Assembly (NCBI GenBank): GCA_017516885.1
Contig: JAFXAR010000026.1
Coordinates: 1 to 64,000 of the forward strand
DNA from: Bacteroidaceae bacterium
GTDB taxonomy: Bacteria > Bacteroidota > Bacteroidia > Bacteroidales > Bacteroidaceae
Reading direction: 5' to 3'
Length of the DNA stretch: 64,000 nt
This document shows, in pieces, positions 7,578 through 16,382 of this stretch (position 1 is its first letter; each line of letters begins with the position of its first letter). The notes under the pieces are model-generated. The model searched no databases and was not told the DNA's origin. It saw only the letters and a program-made list of their open reading frames with translations. The translations under genes were made by a program, and so were the position numbers.

Positions 7578-10478
7578 TTATTTGATTAAGAATTTATACA
7601 TTTTGTTCTCTTTGCCGCTGTTGACAGCAATAACGTACACGCCTTTTGCAAGCCCTGCTGTTGCAATGCGGTTGCCTTCGGCGGTTCTTGCCGCTCTGCC
7701 GTCAATTGAGTAAATTGCCATGCTTGTTGTTTCAATGCCGCCAATTATCTCCTCTCCAACAAATGATAGGCCCTCTTTGTTTGTTTCAATATCTTCAATT
7801 GCTGTGTTGTCGCCTTTTCTTTTGATGGTGACAGTGTAGCTCTCGGCGCGCGGCACGTCCATTGCGCTAAGGCGGGTGTTGTCAACTACAAGGAATTTAA
7901 TGCCGTTCTTTGTTGCCGATTGTGTCCACTGCAGTGACCATTTGCCGTCAAGAACGGTCAGGAGGTATGTGTTCCAGTCGGCATAATACTGGTTTGTGCC
8001 GAATACACCGTATTCGTTTATGTATCTGCTGTCGGCACAGCTTGTTATCTTCCAGCATTTGCCTCCGTTTGCGTCGGCTGTTATTTTCCACTCGTGCCTT
8101 GCGTCGGGCTCGGCAACTTCCCTGAATGTGGGAGTTCCGCCGTTTCCGTTTGCATTGTTGTTGGCAAGGTACTTGCCGCCATCCATTATGTAATATACCT
8201 CATCGTTGCTTATAAGAGGCTCTTTTGGCGTTTCTCCCGGCTTTACAAGGTCAAAGATAAACTTGTCGGGCATTGCGTCGCTTGAGTTGCTCTTGGCTAT
8301 GCGCGCTCCGCTTATGCTCCAGAAGCTTGTTCCGGCGCTGCCACCGTTCTGTATTGCATATTTGCCGTTTGCAAGGAGCATGATTTCGTATGTGTGCCAT
8401 GCCGGCTCATAAGGGTTAGTCTGGTCACTTACCGTGAATTCGCCCTTTTCGTTGAGGTATCGGTTGTCCTCAAGGTTTATAATCTTGTAGCGGTTTGTGC
8501 TTGCATCAAGAGTAATCTTCCACTCCTGGCGCTGCGGACGTATGGTGTCAAGTGCAGCCCTGAACTGCGGCACGCTGCCTGCGGTGTTAGGGCTCAGGTT
8601 AGTGAGATACCTGCCATTGTACATGATGTAATATGTGCCGTTTTCAAGCACTTGTGCAGGGAATACATCGGTACGGTAGTCATATTTTTCCTTGTACTCT
8701 GTAACAAGCTCGCCCAGCAGGTTCTTTATGAAAGGCACTACATGCAGCGTGGCTGTAACCGGTGTGGCAGTCTTAAGTGAGCCGCTGAAGTCGCGGGCGC
8801 GCAAAGCGGCCTGTGCCTCGTCAAACTCCTTGTATCTCAGGTAGCTGTTTATGAAACTGTCGGGGTTTTCGCAGAGCAGGGCATTGTTCATCTGTACAAC
8901 ACTGCGTCCCTTCTCTCCCAAATATTTCATGCTGAGCAGCCACGGTTCTATTTCGCTTGTTAGTGCGGGCGCCTCGTCTGTGGCAAGGAGCACATTGGCA
9001 GCTTCAACAAACTTGTCGAATTGCGCGCTCACTGCCGCATAGGCTGCCGGCCTGTCTGTTGAAATGTTCTGGTCGTATATCTTCTTTGCCTCAACGAACT
9101 CAGGCGATTCGTTCATTCGGCGCAATCCATGGACTGTTGAGCCGAGGTCAACATTGTTCATGCAGAAGAAGCGGAACTCCTCTGTGCTTTCGGGCATGAG
9201 GTATTCTGTTGCGGCCTCCCATGACTTGTCGGCATCGTATGCCGGCATGTTCCAGTTGTAGTCGCCTATGCTGAAGAGGGACACTTTTGATGCCTCGGCA
9301 TATTCCATTGGGTTTGCCGTGAAACCCGACATCATTTCGGCAATGTCAAGGTCGTTGCCGTATGTAGGGCCCATGAGCAGATGGTTTATGCAGTAATCTG
9401 TAACCGGATAGTTGAGCCAGATGTATGCCTTGCGGCCTATTTGGGCGTTAATCCACTGCATGTCGCTCTTGTTAATCATGTCCACAACGGAATTTCCTGT
9501 CCACATTATCCTTACATCCTTGTTCATTGTGCTGCCAAGTGTCTGCAGATAGTCGCCGCTTGTCCACCCCTTGTTATACTGGGTTGGGCATATTATGCAT
9601 GGGTTGATGTCGGGGTATTCCTTGTTAAGTTCATCGGTAATGTAGTTCATGAGCATTGCCTGCTTGTCGCCGCGTGTGCCCTCTCCGCCCCACACGTCAT
9701 CAAAGAATACAGCGAAGGTGCGCACGCCGAGGCTGTACATTGACTTGAGCTTGTTAACAATGTTCACACTGTCGGTCCTGTTCCACTTGATGTCGTTTCC
9801 CGGGTGGATTGCCCATACAAACTCAACCTTGTTTGCTTTGGCTGCGTTCACATATTCTGTTATCTTGGCGGCCTGTGCAGCAGGGTAGTTCTCGCGCCAT
9901 TTGTCCTTGTGGTAAACATCGTCCTTAGGGCCGTAGATATATACATTCATCTTCTGTCGGCCGAACATCTCAAAAAGGCTCATGCGGTCGGCCTCGCTGT
10001 AGGGGTTGCCATAATAGCCCTCAACCAGTCCGCGCTGCGGCACGCTTGGGTAGTCGGCAACGGTTACGTTCATCACGTTCGGCTGCGAGGCTATCTGTAT
10101 GAATGTCTGTACGCCGTAGTATGTTCCCGAACCGTCGTTGCCGGCAATGACCACCTTGCCCTCCTTGACTTCAAGGTAATATCCTTCGGCCTTTTGGGGG
10201 ATAAGGCTCTCGTATGCGGCAACAGCCTCGTCGCCGCGCTCGCCAATTATCACGTCTACAGTGCCGCCGGCTGTGGCAAACTTCTTCTTGAACAGGTTCA
10301 CAGCATCGGCATCTGCGCTCTCTGCTCCGTTTAGCGTGTATGCAGCATTGTTGGAGAATGCAACATCATCGCCCCATGTTATCTGCTGGGGTGCGGGAGA
10401 TACGGAAATGCTCTGTGCATTGCTCTGTGAGACAAATGCTGCTGCAAAAAGCAGTGCTGCAAGGAATTTTCTCTCCAT
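7578..10478 (-). CDS. Secreted GH84-type beta-N-acetylglucosaminidase
   Basis: 966 aa. An N-terminal signal peptide (LLFAAAFVSQSNAQ) is followed by a GH20/GH84-type N-terminal alpha/beta domain (about 25-145) and a GH84 catalytic barrel. The barrel opens with VEGYYGNPYSE (family pattern EGFYGxPW), has EFVWAIHPGNDIKWN, and contains the paired catalytic aspartates in FAVFFDDVWGG near residue 260. Such enzymes remove terminal GlcNAc by substrate-assisted catalysis. Two C-terminal beta-rich segments (about 610-740 and 750-880) share a pattern of YYIM, KYL and EWKIT and may bind sugar. The last 70 residues (IYSIDGRAAR ... KGVYVIAV ... KMYKFLIK) look like a type-A sorting domain of the type IX secretion kind. 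Together these suggest an extracellular enzyme acting on host or mucin glycans. The exact substrate is not visible. Confidence 0.9.
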   Translation of the reverse strand: MERKFLAALLFAAAFVSQSNAQSISVSPAPQQITWGDDVAFSNNAAYTLNGAESADADAVNLFKKKFATAGGTVDVIIGERGDEAVAAYESLIPQKAEGYYLEVKEGKVVIAGNDGSGTYYGVQTFIQIASQPNVMNVTVADYPSVPQRGLVEGYYGNPYSEADRMSLFEMFGRQKMNVYIYGPKDDVYHKDKWRENYPAAQAAKITEYVNAAKANKVEFVWAIHPGNDIKWNRTDSVNIVNKLKSMYSLGVRTFAVFFDDVWGGEGTRGDKQAMLMNYITDELNKEYPDINPCIICPTQYNKGWTSGDYLQTLGSTMNKDVRIMWTGNSVVDMINKSDMQWINAQIGRKAYIWLNYPVTDYCINHLLMGPTYGNDLDIAEMMSGFTANPMEYAEASKVSLFSIGDYNWNMPAYDADKSWEAATEYLMPESTEEFRFFCMNNVDLGSTVHGLRRMNESPEFVEAKKIYDQNISTDRPAAYAAVSAQFDKFVEAANVLLATDEAPALTSEIEPWLLSMKYLGEKGRSVVQMNNALLCENPDSFINSYLRYKEFDEAQAALRARDFSGSLKTATPVTATLHVVPFIKNLLGELVTEYKEKYDYRTDVFPAQVLENGTYYIMYNGRYLTNLSPNTAGSVPQFRAALDTIRPQRQEWKITLDASTNRYKIINLEDNRYLNEKGEFTVSDQTNPYEPAWHTYEIMLLANGKYAIQNGGSAGTSFWSISGARIAKSNSSDAMPDKFIFDLVKPGETPKEPLISNDEVYYIMDGGKYLANNNANGNGGTPTFREVAEPDARHEWKITADANGGKCWKITSCADSRYINEYGVFGTNQYYADWNTYLLTVLDGKWSLQWTQSATKNGIKFLVVDNTRLSAMDVPRAESYTVTIKRKGDNTAIEDIETNKEGLSFVGEEIIGGIETTSMAIYSIDGRAARTAEGNRIATAGLAKGVYVIAVNSGKENKMYKFLIK

Positions 10479-10503
10479 GGTTATTCTAATTTATTTTGTT
10501 TTG

Positions 10504-10550
10504 TAAAGATATGCAATTTGGGTTAATTCGGCAAATTTTTTGTATCTTCG
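10504..10550. promoter_or_regulatory. Overlapping divergent promoters of GH84 gene and surE
   Basis: Plus strand: TTTG (10517-10520), 22 bp, TATCTTCG (10543-10550) driving surE. Minus strand: TTTG (10532-10535), 20 bp, TATCTTTA (10504-10511) driving the GH84 gene. The -33 element of each lies inside the spacer of the other, so the two polymerases would compete for the same 47 bp. Confidence 0.5.
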
Positions 10551-10582
10551 CGGGGAAATAAAGAGGAAAAAAAGAATTTGCT

Positions 10583-11344
10583 ATGAATGAAAGACCATTG
10601 ATTCTGGTGTCCAATGACGATGGATACCAGGCGAAAGGTATAAATTGCCTTGTAAGCGTGCTTCGTGAATTTGGAGATGTTGTAGTTGTTGCACCGCATA
10701 TCGGCCGTTCCGGCAAAGGATGCGGCATAACCAGCGAAGTGCCTGTGAAACTGACAAAAATATCTTCGGAAGAGGGATTGGAAATATACTCATGTACCGG
10801 CACGCCATGTGACTGCGTGAAAATTGCATGCCATGCGGTTGTTCCCCGCAGGCCCAGTCTTGTTGTAGGCGGAATAAACCACGGAGACAACTCTGCTGTC
10901 AACGCCCACTATTCAGGAACAATGGGTGTTGTGCTTGAAGGCTGCATGAAGGGTATTCCCTCAATTGCCTTCTCTCTTTGCTCGCACGATGCCGACGCCG
11001 ATTTTACCCCCACATACGATGTCATACGCAAGGTTGTGGCGCAAGTCCTTGAACGCGGGCTTCCGGCCGGCAGCTGCCTGAATGTGAATTTCCCCAATTC
11101 TCCCTCCTATGCGGGAGTAAGGGTTTGCCGCCAGGCAGCAGGAACATGGGTGAATGAGTGGGAAGCGCACATCCATCCCCGCGGCGGCGAGTGGTGGTGG
11201 CTCACGGGCGAGTTCGCCGTTGAGGACAAAGACCCCCAGGCCGACCGCGTAGCGCTCGACAGCAACTATGTGGCCATAACCCCCACAACAATAGACTTTA
11301 CCGATTATCGCCTTCTCAAGGAGATGCAGGAGTGGGAGCTGTGA
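10583..11344 (+). CDS. surE: 5'/3'-nucleotidase SurE
   Basis: 253 aa, the normal SurE length. The metal-binding NDDG motif is at the N-terminus (LVSNDDGYQAKG), followed by VVAPHIGRSGKG, a CTGTPCDCVKIA segment, and the GGINHGDN motif containing further active-site residues. SurE dephosphorylates nucleoside monophosphates and other phosphate esters and is usually cytoplasmic. The gene is monocistronic: promoter at 10517-10550, and a 46-bp palindromic terminator begins 22 bp after its stop. Confidence 0.96.
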   Translation: MNERPLILVSNDDGYQAKGINCLVSVLREFGDVVVVAPHIGRSGKGCGITSEVPVKLTKISSEEGLEIYSCTGTPCDCVKIACHAVVPRRPSLVVGGINHGDNSAVNAHYSGTMGVVLEGCMKGIPSIAFSLCSHDADADFTPTYDVIRKVVAQVLERGLPAGSCLNVNFPNSPSYAGVRVCRQAAGTWVNEWEAHIHPRGGEWWWLTGEFAVEDKDPQADRVALDSNYVAITPTTIDFTDYRLLKEMQEWEL

Positions 11345-11365
11345 TGCATTTATATACACTGATTA

Positions 11366-11411
11366 AAACAAATTGCAGTCAAGCGGCGCGCCGCTTGACT
11401 GCAATTTGTTT
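11366..11411. terminator. Bidirectional terminator between surE and the dockerin operon
   Basis: A perfect 46-bp palindrome centred on GGCGCGCC, with arms of 23 bp ending in runs of A and T (AAAACAAATTGCAGTC on the left). It sits between two convergent genes and can serve both. Confidence 0.85.
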
Positions 11412-11439
11412 AGAAACTAAGTTTCTAAGTAATATGAAA

Positions 11440-13005
11440 TTATTGCGCGTCAAGAATCATCTGTACGGTAAGTACAGCATCGTCAATAAGCACTTCGCCG
11501 TCTTTGTTTACATCGGCATTCCCTTTTACAAATGATGGTGATTCTTTGCCAAGTATGCAGTTTACAATTGCAACAACGTCAGCAGTATCAACGGTGCCGT
11601 CGCCATTTGCGTCGCCGGAATTAGTCGTGGGCGCTACATGTACCTCTTCTGCAGTAACCGTTGTGGCTGTCGATGGTTGCTTGCCTTCGTAATGGACACA
11701 TACATCTACAGTCTCGCCCCCAGTCACATTGCCAAGCTGCACGCTCCAGCTGTTGTCGACAATAGGCGCTTCATATACTGCATTGCCACGAATAACATAC
11801 ACCTTTCCGTTTCCGCTCGCAGTTCCTGAAATAACTCCTTTGCTGCCGGCTGTGAACGAGGGCGCTTTAATAGGAGTGCTTTGGGTTATCATATAAGGAA
11901 AGGTCTCTCCATTTACAATAGACCAAGATTCGGTAAAGTCAAAATCAAGACCCTCGTACGTTGTCTGTTTCCTTAATGCGTTAAGTCCATGGGCAATTCC
12001 GTGACTCTCGTTGTCTTCTACGGTAATAGCTTTTCCATTCGAGGATATTATAGTGCCGTTATAAGCGTAATTATTCACTGTGGCGTTGTTTGATATGCGG
12101 TGTATGTCTGTCCCTTTTGAGGAGAGGCTGTTTCCACAAAATACATTCTTGTCAATTGAACCAACATTGCTCCCGCTTAATCTATAACAGATGCCATTAA
12201 CAGAATTTTCACCATTTACGTTTCCTTTGCAAATATTTCTGCATAACTCTGCTATATCTGCCTTTCCGGCAATACCGCCGGCATGCTGCGTGGCGGATAC
12301 CTCTCCATAAAATGCATTGTTGTCAATACATAGATAATGAAAATAGGTGTTATAGACACTTTGCATATATGAACTGCCAATGGCGAATCCAATAATGCCT
12401 CCGCCGCATCCTTCAGTTGCTGTAATGCTTGAAGAACTGTAATTGCCTGTTATAGACACATGTGTTTTATCACCGCTTTTAGTAATTTGGGGAGCACAAT
12501 TATATCCTGCGATTCCGCCTACATTGTTTTTCCCTGTTACACTTCCTTTTATAACGATGTTGTTCTTTATAACAGTTTCACCAGAAACGTAACCTGTAAT
12601 GCAGCCTACGTTGTTTGCTCCTGTTATTTCCGGTGCGATTATTGCAGTGTTTTTTATTGTTGCGCCATTTGTGTATCCAAACAAACCGCAATTATCTGTG
12701 TTGCGGTTGATGTATAGTCCCTTAATAGAATGACTGCTGCCGTCAAATGTCCCGGTAAAAGGCGACTGCGCGTTTCCTATTGGCGACCAACCTTGGGTTG
12801 GGCTGTCTTCCTGTATCCAATTGGTGAGGTCTATGTCGTTCATTAGTTTGTAATGCCCGCCAAGTTCGTTCCTGACCTCAAAAAGCTCTTCGGCTGACGT
12901 TATTAGGTAGGGGTCATTCAATGTGCCTGTACCGCTGCCGCTGAATTGTGCACAGAGAATGTATGGTGTTAAAAATAAAAGTAAAAATAATTTACATTTT
13001 TCCAT
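11440..13005 (-). CDS. Secreted GLUG-repeat protein with C-terminal dockerin
   Basis: 521 aa with a signal peptide ending near ILCAQ. The body (about 20-370) is a beta-helix-type repeat array of GLUG style: TGTFDGSSHSIKGLYIN, CGLFGYTNGATIKNTAII and several GGIAGY turns. A beta-sandwich-like linker (about 385-455) follows. The last 60 residues are a type-I dockerin: two calcium-binding loops, DANGDGTVDTAD and DVNKDGEVLIDD, each followed by a hydrophobic helix. Dockerins bind cohesin modules, and a protein with three cohesin-like modules is encoded three genes upstream. It is the last gene of a six-gene operon and is a paralogue of the 627-aa protein at 16383-18266; the two share nearly identical C-terminal halves. 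A ligand or catalytic activity cannot be named. Confidence 0.85.
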   Translation of the reverse strand: MEKCKLFLLLFLTPYILCAQFSGSGTGTLNDPYLITSAEELFEVRNELGGHYKLMNDIDLTNWIQEDSPTQGWSPIGNAQSPFTGTFDGSSHSIKGLYINRNTDNCGLFGYTNGATIKNTAIIAPEITGANNVGCITGYVSGETVIKNNIVIKGSVTGKNNVGGIAGYNCAPQITKSGDKTHVSITGNYSSSSITATEGCGGGIIGFAIGSSYMQSVYNTYFHYLCIDNNAFYGEVSATQHAGGIAGKADIAELCRNICKGNVNGENSVNGICYRLSGSNVGSIDKNVFCGNSLSSKGTDIHRISNNATVNNYAYNGTIISSNGKAITVEDNESHGIAHGLNALRKQTTYEGLDFDFTESWSIVNGETFPYMITQSTPIKAPSFTAGSKGVISGTASGNGKVYVIRGNAVYEAPIVDNSWSVQLGNVTGGETVDVCVHYEGKQPSTATTVTAEEVHVAPTTNSGDANGDGTVDTADVVAIVNCILGKESPSFVKGNADVNKDGEVLIDDAVLTVQMILDAQ

Positions 13006-13029
13006 TGTTGTGCTCTCTTATGTTTACCG

Positions 13030-13905
13030 TTAGAAGTTGTAGCCTATTGAAATGCCGCTTTCATTAGTTCCTGTTGTTGGGGAAATGTAAACGCCATTGC
13101 TTGAGCGGTTTAGTACAACACGCTTTGCTCCGGGACTGACAAGGGCATCTATAATATTGTATAGCCATATTCCTGCAGCAACACCTATGCAGACATTGCG
13201 CCCATTTTCCCAATTGTCGGCCTTGTTGCTATATTCCTTTACAAATTTTGGCTGTTCTTTTGCCTTTTTTATATAAGAGGCTCTCATGTTCTCGCTTACT
13301 ATAATGCCGGCAACCGCAGCGGCCTCAGATGCAAGGAAAGCAAATCCCTTGACTTTGCTTCCTTTGTGCCATTGTCCCCAACCAGGCAGAATTGCAGAAC
13401 GCCAAAAACCGCTCAAACCGTATTTTGTGGTGGTGAGTGCCGTTTCTTCCTCAAGCATGACGTCCGGTGCTGACACCTGATACAATACTGTGCCTTTGTA
13501 CTGCTTGTTCCCGCCGATTTTTTCTTTTTCCCAGTAACTGTCAACAACTCTGCAGCGTATTTCTACCGGCTCACCGTTTGCCTCAACATTAAGCCTGTAA
13601 TGTTGGGTCCTTTGATTCCTTGTTATGCTGTTGCTGCTCCTTTCTGTGTGGGAATCGCGTGTAACCTCTGTGTTTGTCTTTACATTCCATTCCCTTGGCA
13701 AATGCTTTGTAAGTTCGTTAAGGGATAGTGTGAAGATTGAATTATAGTCAGTTGAATAAACTGATACAGGAATATAAAAAATTCCATCAATTTTTGACAC
13801 AGGAGTGTCTGTCATCCATTGAGGCTTTAATTTGTCACTGTGTTTCTGGGCATAACCTGCTATGCCCAGAAACATTATTGTGAATAGAATTGCTGTCCTT
13901 CTCAT
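13030..13905 (-). CDS. DUF5683-like exported protein
   Basis: 291 aa with an N-terminal signal peptide ending near AGYAQ. The N-terminal half (about 25-150) is beta-rich without recognisable motifs. The C-terminal half has two hydrophobic segments: one starting at FWRSAILPGWGQWHKGSK, resembling the PGGGQIYN turn of the DUF5683 protein at 4168-4914, and one in CIGVAAGIWLYNIIDALV. The last residues (GISIGYNF) resemble an outer-membrane beta-strand ending in Phe. It lies 10 bp after the lipoprotein gene at 13915-14625 and 25 bp before the dockerin gene. I infer that the lipoprotein and this protein form an envelope pair serving the secreted proteins of the operon; no function is established. Confidence 0.6.
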   Translation of the reverse strand: MRRTAILFTIMFLGIAGYAQKHSDKLKPQWMTDTPVSKIDGIFYIPVSVYSTDYNSIFTLSLNELTKHLPREWNVKTNTEVTRDSHTERSSNSITRNQRTQHYRLNVEANGEPVEIRCRVVDSYWEKEKIGGNKQYKGTVLYQVSAPDVMLEEETALTTTKYGLSGFWRSAILPGWGQWHKGSKVKGFAFLASEAAAVAGIIVSENMRASYIKKAKEQPKFVKEYSNKADNWENGRNVCIGVAAGIWLYNIIDALVSPGAKRVVLNRSSNGVYISPTTGTNESGISIGYNF

Positions 13906-13914
13906 TCTATGTGA

Positions 13915-14625
13915 TTATTTCGCTTTTTCTTCTTTGTATCTTTCAAAGGAACTTTGCATTTCTTCTTCAAATTTCTTTGACTTGAATGCATTCAGCAGCT
14001 GTTCCTTTTCACTGAAAATTTCTTCAATGCTTTTTTCGTTGCGAATCTTTTCAATGACGATTGCCGGGTCAATCTCAACACAAACGTAGGCAGTTTGTGT
14101 GCCATCTTTCTGTGCATACCTATTTGATACAGCAACTTTACTTCCTTTAATCAAATTCTCGGCAACTACAGTTATTTTATTTGTTGTTTTTCCGTCTTGG
14201 CTAATCTTTTTCTGCAAATTTCCGTCAATGAGCCCCTCTTTTCTAAGTCTGTCAGCAAAACTGCTGAATGCAGAAGTAGCCATTGAGGAAATCATATTTG
14301 AAAGTTCGCCACGGGCCTGTTGCGCTGCAATGAATTCAAGGTCGTCATCGGGGAACCCATTATAACTGCTCCATGCACGCATGGTTGTGGCATTAGGGTC
14401 TTCAGCATACAGCTGAGCCTGGCTCTTTGCAATTTCGACGCCAATGCTGCTCTCTGCATTCTGTCTCAAATCTTTCTGCCGCTCCTCCTCTCGCTGGTGC
14501 TCTATTTGCTTTCTTTTCCACTCTTCAAATTGCGCTTTCTCCATGGCACTCTTTGAACTGCCACATGATGTGCTGAGAACTGCAACCATAGTTCCGGTTG
14601 CAATAAAATAAAAAAATCTTTTCAT
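13915..14625 (-). CDS. Lipoprotein of unknown function
   Basis: 236 aa. A signal peptide with lipobox-like end LSTSC predicts a lipoprotein. A highly charged stretch rich in Glu, Arg, Lys and Gln (about 30-65; EEWKRKQIEHQREEERQKD) is probably a helical stalk. The middle (about 85-205) has ARGELSNMISSMATSAFSSF and an alternating segment ending AYVCVEIDP, reminiscent of LPP20-type lipoproteins, though I cannot confirm that family. The C-terminus is again strongly helical and charged. It lies 26 bp after the cohesin-like gene and 9 bp before the DUF5683-like gene. Confidence 0.6.
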   Translation of the reverse strand: MKRFFYFIATGTMVAVLSTSCGSSKSAMEKAQFEEWKRKQIEHQREEERQKDLRQNAESSIGVEIAKSQAQLYAEDPNATTMRAWSSYNGFPDDDLEFIAAQQARGELSNMISSMATSAFSSFADRLRKEGLIDGNLQKKISQDGKTTNKITVVAENLIKGSKVAVSNRYAQKDGTQTAYVCVEIDPAIVIEKIRNEKSIEEIFSEKEQLLNAFKSKKFEEEMQSSFERYKEEKAK

Positions 14626-14651
14626 GTCATTTGCTTTTTAATGCTTTGCTG

Positions 14652-16340
14652 TTATTTTGTTTTTAAGAATTTGCGTGTAAAGATTACCTTTCCATTGCGT
14701 GAAACTGTTACAATGATGTTTCTTGTTCTCTCAGTATTTATTGCGCTGTTACCGCTTTTGCACAATCTTTCTGCTATGCATTTGCCGTCAACGTCATAAA
14801 CTGATATAATGTCATTGTTTGCCGTTCCGTAAATTGCAATACCGCCTTCTGTCGATTTTATAGTAATATTACTGTCGCCGCCGGTCTCTTCAATTCCTGT
14901 TTTTGACGACACATCGATTGTTCCGCTGTACGCTTCCTGTTCAATCTTCTCCTCGTCCGATGTTGTCATTATTACATTGCTTAGCACAATGCCGTATTCT
15001 CCCTCAGGCAGATTCTCTTCTGCTTGAACCTTTAATCTGACGATTTCTCCGCTATTGTCCTTAAAGGTGGCATTTGAGAGCGAGTATGCCATTACAAAAT
15101 ACTCGTTACCCTCTTTCTCCTTAAAGCTTAGTTCATGTGAACTCTTCTTTCTGCTTGTCAACTCAATGACAGGAGCAAATTCGTCATCTTCATTATATTC
15201 CTTTACAATGTTTACTCCTTGAGGCAGCTTTATATTGAACTGAATTGCGCATATAGCCTTGTTATTCTTCATCTCAATGCCTATGTATGCCGGTTCATTA
15301 TGGTAGACCGTTGAACGGTTTACTGTCAGGGTGTTGTCTCCGCTTATTGTGCCGCCCCCACTGTTGCTTATGGATATTTGTGCAGTGACTGGCTCTTGCG
15401 TAATGGAAATTCCGGGTTTCCCTTCTACAAGTGGTACAAGCACAATGTTGCTCAATAGAATTTCCTGAGTACCTGTCATGGTCGCGGATATTGACACGTT
15501 GAGCTTGATTAAAGCTCCATCGTTCCCTGTAAACGGCTGGTTTGTTGTGGAGAGTGCGGCAATTGTATAGCTTCCATCCTCCTGTTGGCGTGCTGTTACA
15601 TTGTGCTTGCTCTTCTTTCTCTCGGTCAATGAAACATTTGGAACATTGTCGCCGTCCTCATTTGTTGTTTCCACAATATTTATTCCTTGTGGCAGCATGA
15701 TATTCAGCTGTGCTGCTGTGATTTCAATGTTGTTTGTGAGGTTTATGTAAAGAGGCGATATGCTGCCGGCTTCCAGCTCTTCAGTGCCTAAGGAGAGCGA
15801 TGCATGCACTTCATTGCTCTGGCTTTTGTTATTGATGGTTATGGTCGCAGTGAAGTCCTCTTGTTTTATCGTTTCTCCTATGACACCGTCAGTAATGGGG
15901 CATATCGCGATTTCGCTCATCAAAATCTCATAAATTCCGTTCTGCACTGTTGCAGACGGCGTCACGGAGATATTTATTATGGCACCGCTGTTGCCGCTGA
16001 ACACCTGGTTGCTTGTTGAGAGCACAACAATTTTGTAGCTTCCGTCCTCCTGTTGCTGCATTGTGATGCTGTGCTTGCTTTTCTTGCGCTCGCTGAGCGT
16101 AATTGCCGGCACAGTCTCCTCGTCTTCATTTGTCATGCTGTTGACACTGAAACCGTTTGGAAACTTAATGCAGAACTGAAATGCGGTTACGCCTTCTGTG
16201 TTTTCCAGGTCTATACTTATGCTTTGGCTGCTTCCGGCTTCAATTGTTGTTGCAGGAATGGACAAGCGGCATTCTGCTTTGACTGCTGATGATATTGTGA
16301 GCAGCGCCGCCATAAGGCAAAATATTCTTAATCCTTTCAT
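14652..16340 (-). CDS. Secreted protein with three cohesin-like modules and sorting tail
   Basis: 562 aa with a signal peptide ending near AVKAE. Three successive modules of about 150 residues (about 24-175, 178-330, 338-485) share one pattern: TIEAGSSQSISIDLEN, then AFQFCIKFPNGF, then ITLSERKKSKH, then FSGNSGAIINI, and a closing strand like GIYEILMSEI. This matches the nine-strand outline of cohesin modules (extracellular stress avoidance, D-x-V-x-V-P type strand, buried aromatic strand, G-x-I strand). The last 75 residues (ISVYDVDGKCIAERL ... KVIFTRKFLKT) look like a type-A C-terminal sorting domain. It would therefore be a small surface scaffold. Dockerin-bearing proteins are encoded on both sides. 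Family assignment rests on pattern only, and the modules could instead be another cohesin-like Ig fold without dockerin binding. Confidence 0.7.
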   Translation of the reverse strand: MKGLRIFCLMAALLTISSAVKAECRLSIPATTIEAGSSQSISIDLENTEGVTAFQFCIKFPNGFSVNSMTNEDEETVPAITLSERKKSKHSITMQQQEDGSYKIVVLSTSNQVFSGNSGAIINISVTPSATVQNGIYEILMSEIAICPITDGVIGETIKQEDFTATITINNKSQSNEVHASLSLGTEELEAGSISPLYINLTNNIEITAAQLNIMLPQGINIVETTNEDGDNVPNVSLTERKKSKHNVTARQQEDGSYTIAALSTTNQPFTGNDGALIKLNVSISATMTGTQEILLSNIVLVPLVEGKPGISITQEPVTAQISISNSGGGTISGDNTLTVNRSTVYHNEPAYIGIEMKNNKAICAIQFNIKLPQGVNIVKEYNEDDEFAPVIELTSRKKSSHELSFKEKEGNEYFVMAYSLSNATFKDNSGEIVRLKVQAEENLPEGEYGIVLSNVIMTTSDEEKIEQEAYSGTIDVSSKTGIEETGGDSNITIKSTEGGIAIYGTANNDIISVYDVDGKCIAERLCKSGNSAINTERTRNIIVTVSRNGKVIFTRKFLKTK

Positions 16341-16382
16341 GATAATCGTCTTTTAAAGGTCAGTGTTAAATAAAGCTGTCTC

